NCBI RefSeq assembly: GCF_000829695.1
Contig: NZ_BBNN01000022.1
Coordinates: forward strand, 62,001-126,000
From: Streptomyces sp. NBRC 110035
GTDB lineage: Bacteria; Actinomycetota; Actinomycetes; Streptomycetales; Streptomycetaceae
Reading direction: 5' to 3'
DNA: 64,000 bases
Numbering within the stretch: position 1 is the first letter of the stretch; every line of letters begins with the position of its first letter. Below are positions 37,331 through 46,214 of this stretch, piece by piece. A program made the position numbers and the translations under genes. The notes under the pieces are model-generated. The model worked only from the letters and a program-made list of their open reading frames with translations, had not been told where the DNA came from and made no database searches.

Positions 37331-37636
37331 ATGAGCGTGCAGCAGGAGGCCGGAGTCGAGGGCGAGGACCTGGAGGTCTGGATCGACCAGGACCTGTGTA
37401 CCGGTGACGGCATCTGCGCGCAGTACGCGCCCGAGGTGTTCGAGCTGGACATCGACGGGCTGGCGTACGTGAAGGGTTCGGACGACGAGTTGTTGCAGGC
37501 CGCGGGGGCGACGACGCGCGTGCCGCTGCCGGTTCTCACGGATGTGGTCGATTCCGCGAAGGAGTGCCCCGGCGAGTGCATCCATGTGCGTCGGGTGGCG
37601 GACGGCGTGGAGGTGTACGGCCCGGACGCCGGGTGA
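37331..37636 (+). CDS. Ferredoxin
   Basis: A 101-residue small electron carrier with three cysteines in CTGDGICAQYAPEVFE and a distant CP/C pair (KECPGECIHV), the pattern of Streptomyces ferredoxins with a 3Fe-4S or mixed cluster. Such ferredoxins serve P450s and other reductases. The ATG at 37331 follows GGCAGGAGAG. It is divergent from arc. The spacing region contains a short palindrome GTGTTCAACAC (37250-37260). Confidence 0.88.
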   Translation: MSVQQEAGVEGEDLEVWIDQDLCTGDGICAQYAPEVFELDIDGLAYVKGSDDELLQAAGATTRVPLPVLTDVVDSAKECPGECIHVRRVADGVEVYGPDAG

Positions 37637-37685
37637 CCGGTTCCGTACCGCTCGTCACCCCCGGCTGTTCCCTCACCCGCGTTCC

Positions 37686-38354
37686 TCACACGTGCTGCGG
37701 TGCTCCGGGGCGCGCACGGGCGGCGGGTGCCGGGGCGAGTGCTCGGGAGTTTCGCGCGGTGGGCCCGCGTCCGGTTCGGACGCTCCGGGCGCCGGAGGGC
37801 TCGGACTGGACGAACGCCCCGTTGTCCCAGGACCACTTCACGCTCGTGCGCACGTCGGGGCAGCAACGGGGCACGTCGGTGGACGAGTAGCCGAGAAGTG
37901 CCGCGGTGATGTCGCCGTCGCGCACGGCGAAGTCGTCGACGTTGGTGCGGTCCTCGGGGTCGACGAGGGTGGCCACCACACGGGGTGTGTCGGCTCCGGC
38001 GGCCCGGGTCAGCACGTACAGGCCGTCGGGTGGGGTGCCCATGGAGGCGTCGCAGTGGACGGCCGCCACCGTCTCGGGGCGGCCGTCGCCGTCCAGGTCG
38101 CCGGCCACGTGCTTCTTGACCACCACGTCCACCGGACCGCACTCGAGCGGGAACTCGACGGCCGCCGGGTCGGGGGGCGCCGTGTGGGCGGGGGCGCTCT
38201 TCGTCCCGGGGGCGGGCGTCTGGACCGCCGTCGCGGCTTTGGGCTGCATCAGGGAGGAGAGCGCCACCACACCTGCGAGGGCCGTGGCGGTGGCGACCCA
38301 GTGGATCGGGCGGGTGTGCGTGTGCGCGAGCTCCGGGACGGCGGATGACTGCAC
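37686..38354 (-). CDS. Membrane-anchored hypothetical protein, 222 residues
   Basis: One hydrophobic N-terminal helix (IHWVATATALAGVVALSSL) anchors an extracytoplasmic domain with an FG-GAP or calcium-like DLDGDGRPETVAAVHCDA segment and four cysteines. The C-terminal 35 residues are basic and Ala/Pro-rich. No enzyme motif is seen. The GTG at 38354 is chosen; an upstream frame remains open. It is convergent with the ferredoxin gene. Confidence 0.75.
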   Translation of the reverse strand: MQSSAVPELAHTHTRPIHWVATATALAGVVALSSLMQPKAATAVQTPAPGTKSAPAHTAPPDPAAVEFPLECGPVDVVVKKHVAGDLDGDGRPETVAAVHCDASMGTPPDGLYVLTRAAGADTPRVVATLVDPEDRTNVDDFAVRDGDITAALLGYSSTDVPRCCPDVRTSVKWSWDNGAFVQSEPSGARSVRTGRGPTARNSRALAPAPAARARPGAPQHV

Positions 38355-38496
38355 GAGGAGTGTCTCCTGTGGGAGCTGTGCCGGTGGGGTGGCCAGCATC
38401 GTGCCACACGTCACAGTGCGGGGGAACGGCGGGGGCGCGGTGGTGACGGAGAGGCCGCCCGGTGCCGTCGCGCCACGTGCCGCCGCGTCAGCACGG

Positions 38497-38548
38497 GAGC
38501 GCCGTGGCGCAGTTCCCGGTGCGGGTGGGGAACTGCGCCACGGCGCTC
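38497..38548. terminator. Long perfect hairpin downstream of the tRNA methyltransferase gene
   Basis: A 21-bp perfect inverted repeat (38497-38517 with 38528-38548, loop 10 nt) starts 26 bases past the trmI stop on the minus strand. Confidence 0.88.
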
Positions 38549-38574
38549 GTACGTTGTCGTGATGGCGGGTCGCG

Positions 38575-39477
38575 TCAGCGTGCGGTGCCCGCGTCGGCGT
38601 TGGGTCCCGAGTAGTCCTCGCCGTAGGCGCCCTTGGCGGGACGGCGGCGGCGCATGGGGGGTTCCACGCCGTCGGCGAGGCGGCGGGCGGTGAGCAGGAA
38701 GCCGGTGTGGCCGATCATCCGGTGGTCCGGGCGGACGGCGAGGCCTTCGATGTGCCAGTTGCGGATCATCGATTCCCAGGCGGTCGGCTCGTTGAAGGAG
38801 CCGACCTCGCGGATGGACTCGACGGTCCGGGCGAGCTGGGTGGTGGTCGCGACGTAGCAGCAGAGGATGCCGCCGGGAACGAGGGCCTTGGAGACGGCCT
38901 CCAGGCATTCCCAGGGGGCGAGCATGTCGAGGACGACCCGGTCGACCTCGGTGTCGGACAGGTTGTCCTGGAGGTCGCCGACGGTGAGCTGCCAGGCGGG
39001 GTGCGGGCCGCCGAAGTAGCGCTCCACGTTGGCCCGGGCGATCTCGGCGAAGTCCTCGCGGCGTTCGTAGCTGTGCAGCATGCCCTGGTCGCCGACGGCG
39101 CGCAGCAGGAAGCTGCTGAGCGAGCCGGAGCCGACCCCCGCCTCCACCACGCGGGCGCCGGGGAAGATGTCGGCGAAGGCGAGGATCTGCCCCGCGTCCT
39201 TCGGGTAGACGACGGCTGCCCCGCGGGGCATGGACAGGACGTAGTCGGGGAGCAGGGGGCGCAGCGCGAGGTAGGCGACGTTCCCGGTGGTGCGGACAAC
39301 GCTGCCCTCGGGTGCGCCGATCAGCTCGTCGTGGGGGAAGGAACCCTTGTGGGTGTGGAAGTTCTTCCCGGCCTCGAGCGTGAACGTGTAGTGGCGGCCC
39401 TTGGGGTCGGTCAGCTGTACCTGGTCCCCGACCTTGAAGGGCCCGCGGCGGCGGGCGGCACCGGTCGGTTCGGACAT
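38575..39477 (-). CDS. trmI: tRNA (adenine-58-N1)-methyltransferase TrmI
   Basis: A 300-residue SAM-dependent methyltransferase of the TrmI family, which makes m1A58 in the T-loop of tRNA. An N-terminal beta-rich domain (GDQVQLTDPKGRHYTFTLEAG) precedes the Rossmann domain with SAM motif VVEAGVGSGSLSSFLLRAVG and the DRVVLDMLAPWECLEAVSKALVPGG segment. It lies 56 bp below the M50 protease gene. Confidence 0.95.
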   Translation of the reverse strand: MSEPTGAARRRGPFKVGDQVQLTDPKGRHYTFTLEAGKNFHTHKGSFPHDELIGAPEGSVVRTTGNVAYLALRPLLPDYVLSMPRGAAVVYPKDAGQILAFADIFPGARVVEAGVGSGSLSSFLLRAVGDQGMLHSYERREDFAEIARANVERYFGGPHPAWQLTVGDLQDNLSDTEVDRVVLDMLAPWECLEAVSKALVPGGILCCYVATTTQLARTVESIREVGSFNEPTAWESMIRNWHIEGLAVRPDHRMIGHTGFLLTARRLADGVEPPMRRRRPAKGAYGEDYSGPNADAGTAR

Positions 39478-39533
39478 GTGACCAGCCTACCGGTACCGGC
39501 GCGGGCCGCTGACCACCCTGGGGGCGGGTGGCG

Positions 39534-41183
39534 TCAGGCGGGGCGGGCCATGGCCTTGACGAAGGCGCGCTCGACGTCGGCCGCGGACAGGACGCCGTAG
39601 ATCTCGCCGGTCGCCTCGACGACCAGGTACTCGGTGGCGGGGGCGGCCCGCAGGGCTTCCAGGAGCTCCTCCCCCGCAAGTTCGGCGGAGACGCGCATGC
39701 CGTCGGTGAGGTCCTGGGCGAGCCCGCCGACCGCGACCCAGGGGCGGCGGTGCTCGGGTACGCCGACGATGGCGGCCTCGCGCACCAGGGACAGCGGGGT
39801 GCCGTCGGTGTCGACGACGACGAGGGCACGGGCTCCGGCGGTGTTGGCGCGGCGCAGCGCCTCGGAGAGGGGGGTGTCGGTCTCGACGGGCACCGCGCGG
39901 CGGGTCAGGGCGCGGGCGCGCAGTTCCGGCAGGTGCTCGCGCAGGCGGGCCATGCGCAGGCTGTTGCCGGCACCGGTCCAGATGATCGCCGCGAGGATGG
40001 CGGCGAGCAGGGCGTCGAGGACGGTGTCCATGCCCACGCTGTCGGCGGCGTCGGAGCCGAGGGCTCCGGACTGGGTGAGCAGGGGGAGGCCTATCAGGAC
40101 GGAGACGGCGAGGGCACGGCCGACCCAGGCGGCGGCGACGGTGCCGCTCATCGGCTTCCCGGTGATCTTCCAGACGACCGCGCGGAGCATGCGTCCGCCG
40201 TCGAGGGGGAGGCCGGGCAGGAGGTTGAAGACGGCGACGATGAGGTTGGAGACCATCAGGCCGGCCAGCAGGACACCGGGTACGGAGCCGGGGTCCACCG
40301 CGAGCAGTCCGAGGTAGAACAGGCCTGACAGGACGAGGGAGAGCAGCGGGCCCACGAAGGCGAGCACGAACTCCCGTCCGGGTGTCTCGGCCTCCTTCTC
40401 GATCTCGGAGACGCCTCCGAAGAACTGGAGCTGGATGCGGCGCACCGGAAGCTTGAAGCGGAGGGCGGCCAGCGTGTGGGCGAGCTCGTGGACCAGGACC
40501 GAGGCGTAGAAGGCGACGGCGAAGAACAGCGAGACCAGGTAGCTGGCGGCGCCGAGTTCGGGCAGCACGCGGTCGATCTGGCCGCCGAAGACCCAGGTGA
40601 TGAGGAGGGCGACGAGGAACCAGCTGGGGGCGACGTAGACGGGCACGCCGAACGGGCGTCCCATCAGCAGTCCGCCGCGCCTCTGCGGCTCCGGCGGGCG
40701 CTGTGGCGCGGATTTCCTGCCGGGCGCCGAGTGGGCGAGGGGGCGGTCGGGGTGCTGCTGAGGCGGGGGGAACGGGTCGGGCCGACGGCCGGCGGCGTGA
40801 CTCCCGGGTGCGTCGCCCCGGGCGGCGTCGTCCTCGTCCGGGCTCCGCGGGGCCCGGTCCGCCGCGGGTCGCACCGGGGCGGAGGGCTGCTCGGGTGTTC
40901 CGTTGCGCGAGGTGCTCCCGGTTTCCGCCGGAGTGCCACCGGTCCGTGACGGGGTGTTTCCGAAGGTCGACGCAGTGGGGTCGGCAGGCGGCGCGGTGGC
41001 CCGCCCGTCCGCGTTGTCCGTACGGTCCGTGTTGTCGGAGGTGTCCGGGGCGGCCGGGGTGGGCCCGGCCGGATCGAGGCGCTCTCCGTCCGTGGGGGGT
41101 TCGCCCACCGGGGGCCCCGCGTGGCGCTCGGTCGACTCGTCGTTGCCGGAGCGCGGCTGCCCGCGTCCGCCGCTTGCGTCCAC
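39534..41183 (-). CDS. Site-2 protease family metalloprotease with CBS domains
   Basis: A 549-residue membrane protease. The first 170 residues are a disordered Pro/Ala/Asp-rich tail. The intramembrane M50 core follows with HELAH (zinc ligands His232 and His236, catalytic Glu233) and the second motif NLLPGLPLDGGRML. Two CBS domains end the protein (about 425-545). SpoIVFB-type proteases with CBS domains cleave membrane-bound regulators in response to nucleotides; the substrate here is unknown. The GTG at 41183 has GAGGGG upstream. The gene is divergent from the RecB-like gene. Confidence 0.9.
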   Translation of the reverse strand: MDASGGRGQPRSGNDESTERHAGPPVGEPPTDGERLDPAGPTPAAPDTSDNTDRTDNADGRATAPPADPTASTFGNTPSRTGGTPAETGSTSRNGTPEQPSAPVRPAADRAPRSPDEDDAARGDAPGSHAAGRRPDPFPPPQQHPDRPLAHSAPGRKSAPQRPPEPQRRGGLLMGRPFGVPVYVAPSWFLVALLITWVFGGQIDRVLPELGAASYLVSLFFAVAFYASVLVHELAHTLAALRFKLPVRRIQLQFFGGVSEIEKEAETPGREFVLAFVGPLLSLVLSGLFYLGLLAVDPGSVPGVLLAGLMVSNLIVAVFNLLPGLPLDGGRMLRAVVWKITGKPMSGTVAAAWVGRALAVSVLIGLPLLTQSGALGSDAADSVGMDTVLDALLAAILAAIIWTGAGNSLRMARLREHLPELRARALTRRAVPVETDTPLSEALRRANTAGARALVVVDTDGTPLSLVREAAIVGVPEHRRPWVAVGGLAQDLTDGMRVSAELAGEELLEALRAAPATEYLVVEATGEIYGVLSAADVERAFVKAMARPA

Positions 41184-41393
41184 CGGTGTCCCCTCGTCGC
41201 TGCGTCTCCCGCGCCTGCCGGACGGGAGGGTCTCCAGTCGATGGTATGCGGCCGTTGCCACACGTTTCGCCTCGGCACCCCTCTCCGTTCCCCTCTGCCA
41301 CCGCGCCTGTTCCCCCTCTCCTTCCCCTTCTTCCCCTTCGGTCACCCCGCCGTGGGCGGTCCCTGTCGGTGCCGGGCCGTAAGGTCTGTGGAC

Positions 41394-42365
41394 ATGGAGA
41401 CGAGCACCGGGGCCGCGGGGCGGTCCGAGAGCATGCCGGTCGTGGCGGCAAACACGCCGGCCGCTGCCGGGGAGGCGGCAGCCGGAGGAGACGTGGCGGT
41501 GGCGGCCGGAGCCCCCGCGGCGGCGGCCGCGCGGCCCCCCGGACCGCCCGCCTCGCTGTCCCCGTCGCGCGCCGGCGACTTCATGCAGTGTCCGCTGCTG
41601 TACCGGTTCCGGGTCATCGACCGGCTGCCGGAGAAGCCGAGTGAGGCAGCGACGCGGGGCACGCTGGTGCACGCGGTGCTGGAGCGCCTGTTCGACGCTC
41701 CGGCTGCCGAGCGCACCGCGCCGCGGGCGAAAGCACTGGTCCCGGAGCAGTGGGACCGGCTGCGGGAGTCGCGTCCGGAGGTCGCGGAGCTGTTCGCCGA
41801 GGATCCGGGGGGCGAGCGGCTGGCGCGCTGGCTGGCGGAGGCGGAGCAGCTGGTGGAGCGGTGGTTCGGCCTGGAGGATCCGAGCCGGCTGGAGCCCGCC
41901 GAGCGGGAGCTGTTCGTGGAGGCCGAGCTGGATTCCGGACTGCGGCTGCGCGGCATCATCGACCGGGTGGATGTGGCGCCCACCGGCGAGGTGCGGATCG
42001 TCGACTACAAGACGGGCAAGGCACCGCGGCCGGAGTACGCGGAGGGCGCGCTGTTCCAGATGAAGTTCTACGCCCTGGTGGTGTGGCGGCTGAAGCGGGT
42101 GATCCCGCGCCGGCTGCAGCTCGTGTACCTGGGCAGCGGGGACGTGGTGACGTACGACCCGGTCCGCGCGGATCTGGAGCGCGTCGAGCGCAAGCTGCTG
42201 GCGCTCTGGGAGGCGATCCGGCAGGCCACGGAGACGGGGGACTGGCGGCCGCGCCCCACCAAGCTGTGCGGCTGGTGCGACCACCAGGCGCACTGCCCCG
42301 AGTTCGGCGGCACTCCCCCGCCCTATCCGCTGCCGGTGCGGACGGCCGGGCCCGCCGTGGACTGA
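41394..42365 (+). CDS. RecB-family PD-(D/E)XK nuclease with probable Fe-S cluster
   Basis: A 323-residue nuclease. The catalytic core reads RGIIDRVDV, then VRIVDYKTGKAP (PD-(D/E)XK motif IV with Asp and Lys). One cysteine near the start (FMQCPLLYRF) and three near the end (LCGWCDHQAHCPE) match the 4Fe-4S staple of Cas4, AddB and related nucleases. Residues 1-50 are low-complexity Ala-rich. The ATG at 41394 lies 9 bases after AAGG. It is expected to act in DNA repair or recombination. Confidence 0.9.
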   Translation: METSTGAAGRSESMPVVAANTPAAAGEAAAGGDVAVAAGAPAAAAARPPGPPASLSPSRAGDFMQCPLLYRFRVIDRLPEKPSEAATRGTLVHAVLERLFDAPAAERTAPRAKALVPEQWDRLRESRPEVAELFAEDPGGERLARWLAEAEQLVERWFGLEDPSRLEPAERELFVEAELDSGLRLRGIIDRVDVAPTGEVRIVDYKTGKAPRPEYAEGALFQMKFYALVVWRLKRVIPRRLQLVYLGSGDVVTYDPVRADLERVERKLLALWEAIRQATETGDWRPRPTKLCGWCDHQAHCPEFGGTPPPYPLPVRTAGPAVD

Positions 42366-42434
42366 TGTGCCCCGGACCCGGGCGGGGCAGGGGGCGCAGG
42401 GCAGAATGAGGGTGGACTAACGAAGGAGACTTAC

Positions 42435-43106
42435 GTGGCCATCCGCGTCCTACTGGTCGATGACCAGCCGCTGCTGCGCACCGGCTTCCGGATGATCCTG
42501 GAGGCCGAGCAGGACATCGCGGTCGTCGGCGAGGCCGGGGACGGCCTCCAGGCCCAGGACCAGGTGCGGGCGCTGCAGCCCGACGTGGTGCTGATGGACA
42601 TCCGCATGCCGCGGATGGACGGGGTGGAGGCGACCCGGCAGATCACCGGCCCCGAGCGGAACGGCCCGGCGAAGGTCCTGGTGCTGACGACGTTCGATCT
42701 CGACGAGTACGTGGTGGAGGCGCTGCGCGCGGGCGCCAGCGGCTTTCTGCTGAAGGACGCCCCGGCCAACGAGCTGGTGCAGGCGATCCGTGTGGTGGCC
42801 GCCGGTGAGGCGATGCTCGCCCCGAGCATCACGCGTCGGCTGCTGGACAAGTACGCCACGCATCTGCCGTCCGGTGACGAGCCGGTGCCGGACACGCTGC
42901 ACACGCTGACCGACCGTGAGGTCGAGGTGCTGAAGCTGGTGGCGCGGGGGCTGTCCAACGCGGAGATCGCCGCGGACCTGTTCGTCAGCGAGACGACGGT
43001 GAAGACGCACGTCGGTCATGTCCTGACGAAGCTCGGGCTGCGCGACCGGGTGCAGGCCGCGGTGTACGCGTACGAGAGCGGGCTGGTGCGCCCGGGGGCG
43101 CAGTAG
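42435..43106 (+). CDS. NarL/FixJ-family response regulator, orphan
   Basis: A 223-residue two-component regulator. The receiver domain has the acidic pair VDD, phospho-acceptor Asp in LMDIRMPRMDG (about residue 55) and the LLKDAP lysine. The C-terminal LuxR-type HTH reads LTDREVEVLKLVARGLSNAEIAADLFVSETTVKTHVGHVLTKLGLRDR. No histidine kinase is adjacent. The GTG at 42435 follows AAGGAGA. A strong terminator ends the gene. Confidence 0.94.
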   Translation: MAIRVLLVDDQPLLRTGFRMILEAEQDIAVVGEAGDGLQAQDQVRALQPDVVLMDIRMPRMDGVEATRQITGPERNGPAKVLVLTTFDLDEYVVEALRAGASGFLLKDAPANELVQAIRVVAAGEAMLAPSITRRLLDKYATHLPSGDEPVPDTLHTLTDREVEVLKLVARGLSNAEIAADLFVSETTVKTHVGHVLTKLGLRDRVQAAVYAYESGLVRPGAQ

Positions 43107-43129
43107 CGTCCACCCGGCGGTGGACAGAC

Positions 43130-43180
43130 TCCGAGGGCGCCTTTGCCTCCCTGCTTGCGGGAGGCAAAGGCGCCCTCGGA
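43130..43180. terminator. Bidirectional hairpin terminator between convergent genes
   Basis: A perfect 22-bp inverted repeat (43130-43151 with 43159-43180, loop TGCTTGC) lies between the response regulator and the convergent solute-binding protein gene. Confidence 0.92.
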
Positions 43181-43210
43181 ACATGCGGGCCCGGTCCGGG
43201 TCCTGTCGTG

Positions 43211-44815
43211 TCAGCCGCTCACGCCACGGCCCAGCTCCCACAGCTGGAGCGAGGAGGAGGAGTTGACCAGGTAGGCGGTGCCGGTGATGTCGTCGTGCGC
43301 GGCGACGTACTGCTTGCCCTGCCACAGGGGCAGCACGGGCACGTCGTCGGCAACGATGTCCTGGATCTGGTTCAGGCTGTCGGCGGCGGACAGGCGGTCG
43401 GCCTGACGGCGGGACTCCGGGATCAGTTCCTTGCGGATCTTGGTGTTGGCGTACGGCGAGTTGAGGAAGTTGTCCTCGGCCAGGAACGGCGCGATGAACG
43501 CGTCGGCGTCCGGGAAGTCGGGGAACCAGCCCATGCCGTAGACGTCGAACTTGCCCTTCTGCCCGTCCGGCCGGAAGGTGTCCCAGGCCGCGCCCTTGAT
43601 GTCGGTGTCGAACAGGCCGCTGTCGTTGAGCTGCTTGCTGAGCTGCTCGAACTCCGCCTTGGTGGCGGGACCGTAGTGGTCGGTCGTGTAGTGCAGCGTC
43701 ATCTTCACCGGGGTGGTGATGGCGGCCTCCTCCAGCAGCTCGCGGGCCTTGGAGACGTCGGGGTCGCCGTACTTGTTGAAGAACGCGTTGGAGTGACCGG
43801 TGACGGACGCGGGGACCAGCGAGTACAGCGGCTCGGCCTGGGAGCCGTAGACCTTGGCGACCAGCTCGCCGCGGTTGATGACCTGGGCCATGGCCTGGCG
43901 GACGGCCTTGGTCTCCACGCTGGGGGCCTCGGTGTTGAAGGCCAGGTAGCGGATCTCCAGACCCGGCGACTCGACCAGGTCGACGGTGCCCTCGGAGGCG
44001 TTGGCGAGCTCCCGGACCTGCTCCGGCGACATGCTGCGGGTCATGACGTCGATGTCGTCGCCCTCGAGCGCTTCGCCCATGGCTTCGGCGCTCTCGTAGG
44101 AGCGCATCTCGATCCTGTCGTGGCCGACCTTCAGGGAACCCTTGTAGGAGGCGTTCTTGACGTAGGTGGCGCCGACCAGTTCACCGTCCTCGACCTTGGT
44201 CTCGAAGGTGTACGGGCCCGACCCGTCGATCTCGAACCCTTCGCGCAGCTCGCCCTTGTCGTAGGAGCCCTCGGGGACGATGCCCGCGACCGGGGTGGAC
44301 AGCTTGTACGGGAAGGTGGCGTCCGCCAACTTGAGGTGGAAGATCACCTCGCGGTCGCCCTGCGTCTCGACGGTGTCGATGGTGGACAGCAGCGCGAACA
44401 CACCGCTGTCGGCCTGGATGGCGAGGGCCCGGTCGATGGAGTACTTCACATCGGCGGCGGTGATGGGGTCACCGTTCGAGAACTTCAGGCCTTCGCGCAG
44501 GGTACAGCTGTACCGCTCGTTGCCGGAGTCGGTGAAGCCGCAGGTCTCGGCCGCCTCGGGGACCGGCTCACCGTCGCCGCGCGGCTGGATGAGCAGCGTC
44601 TGCACGGTCTGGCGCAGGATGTTCCAGGTACCGACGTCGTAGGCGTACGCGGGGTCTACCGGCGCGGGTGCGTCCTTCGTGGCGGTGAACCGGTCCGTGG
44701 TGCCGACGACGATCGCGTCACCGCCGCCGCTCCCGCCATCGGTGTCGCCACAGCCGGCGAGTACCGGCGCGAGCAGTCCGATCGTGGCCGCCAGCACCAA
44801 AGTCTTGCGGTTCAT
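43211..44815 (-). CDS. ABC transporter solute-binding lipoprotein, family 5 (peptide type)
   Basis: A 534-residue lipoprotein with signal peptide and lipobox LAGC (Cys about residue 22) and an SBP_bac_5 domain of the DppA/OppA type (SCTLREGLKFSNGDPITAADVKYSIDRAL). It should bind oligopeptides or similar ligands. No permease or ATPase is adjacent, so it is an orphan. The ATG at 44815 is chosen since it begins the signal peptide. Confidence 0.93.
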   Translation of the reverse strand: MNRKTLVLAATIGLLAPVLAGCGDTDGGSGGGDAIVVGTTDRFTATKDAPAPVDPAYAYDVGTWNILRQTVQTLLIQPRGDGEPVPEAAETCGFTDSGNERYSCTLREGLKFSNGDPITAADVKYSIDRALAIQADSGVFALLSTIDTVETQGDREVIFHLKLADATFPYKLSTPVAGIVPEGSYDKGELREGFEIDGSGPYTFETKVEDGELVGATYVKNASYKGSLKVGHDRIEMRSYESAEAMGEALEGDDIDVMTRSMSPEQVRELANASEGTVDLVESPGLEIRYLAFNTEAPSVETKAVRQAMAQVINRGELVAKVYGSQAEPLYSLVPASVTGHSNAFFNKYGDPDVSKARELLEEAAITTPVKMTLHYTTDHYGPATKAEFEQLSKQLNDSGLFDTDIKGAAWDTFRPDGQKGKFDVYGMGWFPDFPDADAFIAPFLAEDNFLNSPYANTKIRKELIPESRRQADRLSAADSLNQIQDIVADDVPVLPLWQGKQYVAAHDDITGTAYLVNSSSSLQLWELGRGVSG

Positions 44816-45250
44816 GCTCGAGTTTCTCCAGAGCTGTCGACTCCGTGTATGCGGCATACAAGGGTGGTGCTACCGATCACGGGGATGGGGGCGATGTTCT
44901 CGCGACGAGATTAGTCCGCACCCGCGTGAAGGGGTGCCGCGGCCGTAGTTGAGCCTCCATCACGGAGTGGAACCGGGCACGAACGCACCGGCGAACGTCG
45001 GCGCGGCAGGATTGGTGCAGCGATTCACCAATCAGGACACAAGGGAACGCGGAGGCCTGCCGAAATGGGGCGGACAGCACATGACGGCCCCCCTGTCGAG
45101 ACTTCGGAAAGTGGCGAACATCACACATTAAATCCGGCCTGGCGGGACCGGAATTCAACGTTCGGTAGCCGTCCGAATTCCTTCGGGCACCCGCCGGGGC
45201 GCGGATCCTCGGAATTCCGGCCCTTACGTCGCCCAACGCTCGGTGAACGC
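44816..45250. other. Gene-free region with an operator-like inverted repeat
   Basis: About 435 bp between the solute-binding protein start and the HAD gene end. It holds GATTGGTG/CACCAATC (45010-45033, 8-bp arms, 8-bp spacer) and is less GC-rich than its surroundings near 45100-45180. A 60-codon frame (44949-45131) crosses it without coding signs. Confidence 0.6.
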
Positions 45251-45991
45251 CTAGCGTACTTCCGTCATCAGGCCGTGCAGAAAGGCCAGGTCGACGGCTT
45301 CCAGTGAGGGGACGACGGTCCGCCGGGCAGCCGCTTCGATCGGGGCCACCGAGGGCACCGCCACGACATGGCAGCCCGCGGCCTCGGCGGAGGCGACACC
45401 GGTCGCCGTGTCCTCGACGACGGCGCACCGCAGGGGGTCCACGCCGAGTCCGACAGAGGCGGCCAGATACGGGTCGGGGTGCGGCTTGGTGCGCGGGACC
45501 TCGTCGCCGGCCACCGACAGGGCGAAGTGCTGGGGTCCCAGCGAGGTGAGCACACGGTCGATGATGCGCCGGTGCGAGGCGGAGACCAGGGCGGTGGGGA
45601 TGCCGTACTCGGACAGCTCGGCCAGCAGCCGGGCTGCGCCGGGCATCAGCGGCAGGGTGTCGGCGATGCGCTCCTCGAAGCCGTCGTTGAGCAGCGCCGT
45701 CAGCTCGGCGAGGGGGATGTCGGCCCCGGTCGCCTCGAGGAGGAAGCCCGCGCTGCGGGTCATGGGGCCGCCGACCACGACGTGGCGCCAGGAGTCGTCG
45801 AGGGTGTGGCCGAGGGAGGCGAACACCTCGACCTCGATGTCCCACCAGAAGCCCTCGGTGTCGACCAGGGTGCCGTCCATGTCCAGGAACACGGCCTGGA
45901 GAGCGGACCTCTCGGCCGTGCGGGGCTTGTGCGGTCTGCCGGACCCGAGAGCCTGGGAAAGGGTGCCGCGCGCGGGAACCGTACTGGTCAT
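45251..45991 (-). CDS. HAD-family hydrolase (beta-phosphoglucomutase-like phosphatase)
   Basis: A 246-residue HAD phosphatase with motif I FLDMDGTLVDTEG (nucleophile Asp), motif II VSAS, motif III Lys in KPHPDPY and motif IV VVEDTATGV. The C1 cap domain lies between. The ATG at 45991 has GGAGG upstream. It is 223 bp downstream of metH on the same strand, a linkage seen in other Streptomyces. Substrate unknown. Confidence 0.92.
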   Translation of the reverse strand: MTSTVPARGTLSQALGSGRPHKPRTAERSALQAVFLDMDGTLVDTEGFWWDIEVEVFASLGHTLDDSWRHVVVGGPMTRSAGFLLEATGADIPLAELTALLNDGFEERIADTLPLMPGAARLLAELSEYGIPTALVSASHRRIIDRVLTSLGPQHFALSVAGDEVPRTKPHPDPYLAASVGLGVDPLRCAVVEDTATGVASAEAAGCHVVAVPSVAPIEAAARRTVVPSLEAVDLAFLHGLMTEVR

Positions 45992-46017
45992 CCACGTACC
46001 TCCGTCTAAGGGACGAT

Positions 46018-46048
46018 CAGGCCGGTTCCCCTGGGGGGAACCGGCCTG
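46018..46048 (-). terminator. Hairpin in the leader of the HAD gene
   Basis: A perfect 14-bp inverted repeat with a 3-nt loop (46018-46031 with 46035-46048) lies 26 bp upstream of the HAD start and downstream of metH. It may end metH transcription or act as an attenuator. Confidence 0.7.
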
Positions 46049-46172
46049 CGGTGGACCGACCAGTGTACGTCGTGCGCGCCGCAACCGCTTCCGGTGTCTC
46101 ACGGAGCCCGGGCACGGGGGCCGGGACCGTGAGGTGGCGCAGGACTCCGCGCGGAGGGCGCCGGCCGCCCCT

Positions 46173-46211
46173 CGCGGCCTGTCCGGTGGATCGGTGCCGG
46201 ACAGGGCCGCG
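46173..46211 (-). terminator. Hairpin terminator after metH
   Basis: A 14-bp stem with a 1-base bulge (46173-46186 with 46197-46211, loop 10 nt) ends 3 bases past the metH stop on the minus strand. Confidence 0.8.
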
Positions 46212-46214
46212 GGG

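Noticed and set aside
44949..45131. A 60-codon plus-strand frame upstream of the solute-binding protein gene
   Set aside because: It has no clear Shine-Dalgarno, codon use is not Streptomyces-like and an inverted repeat lies within it.
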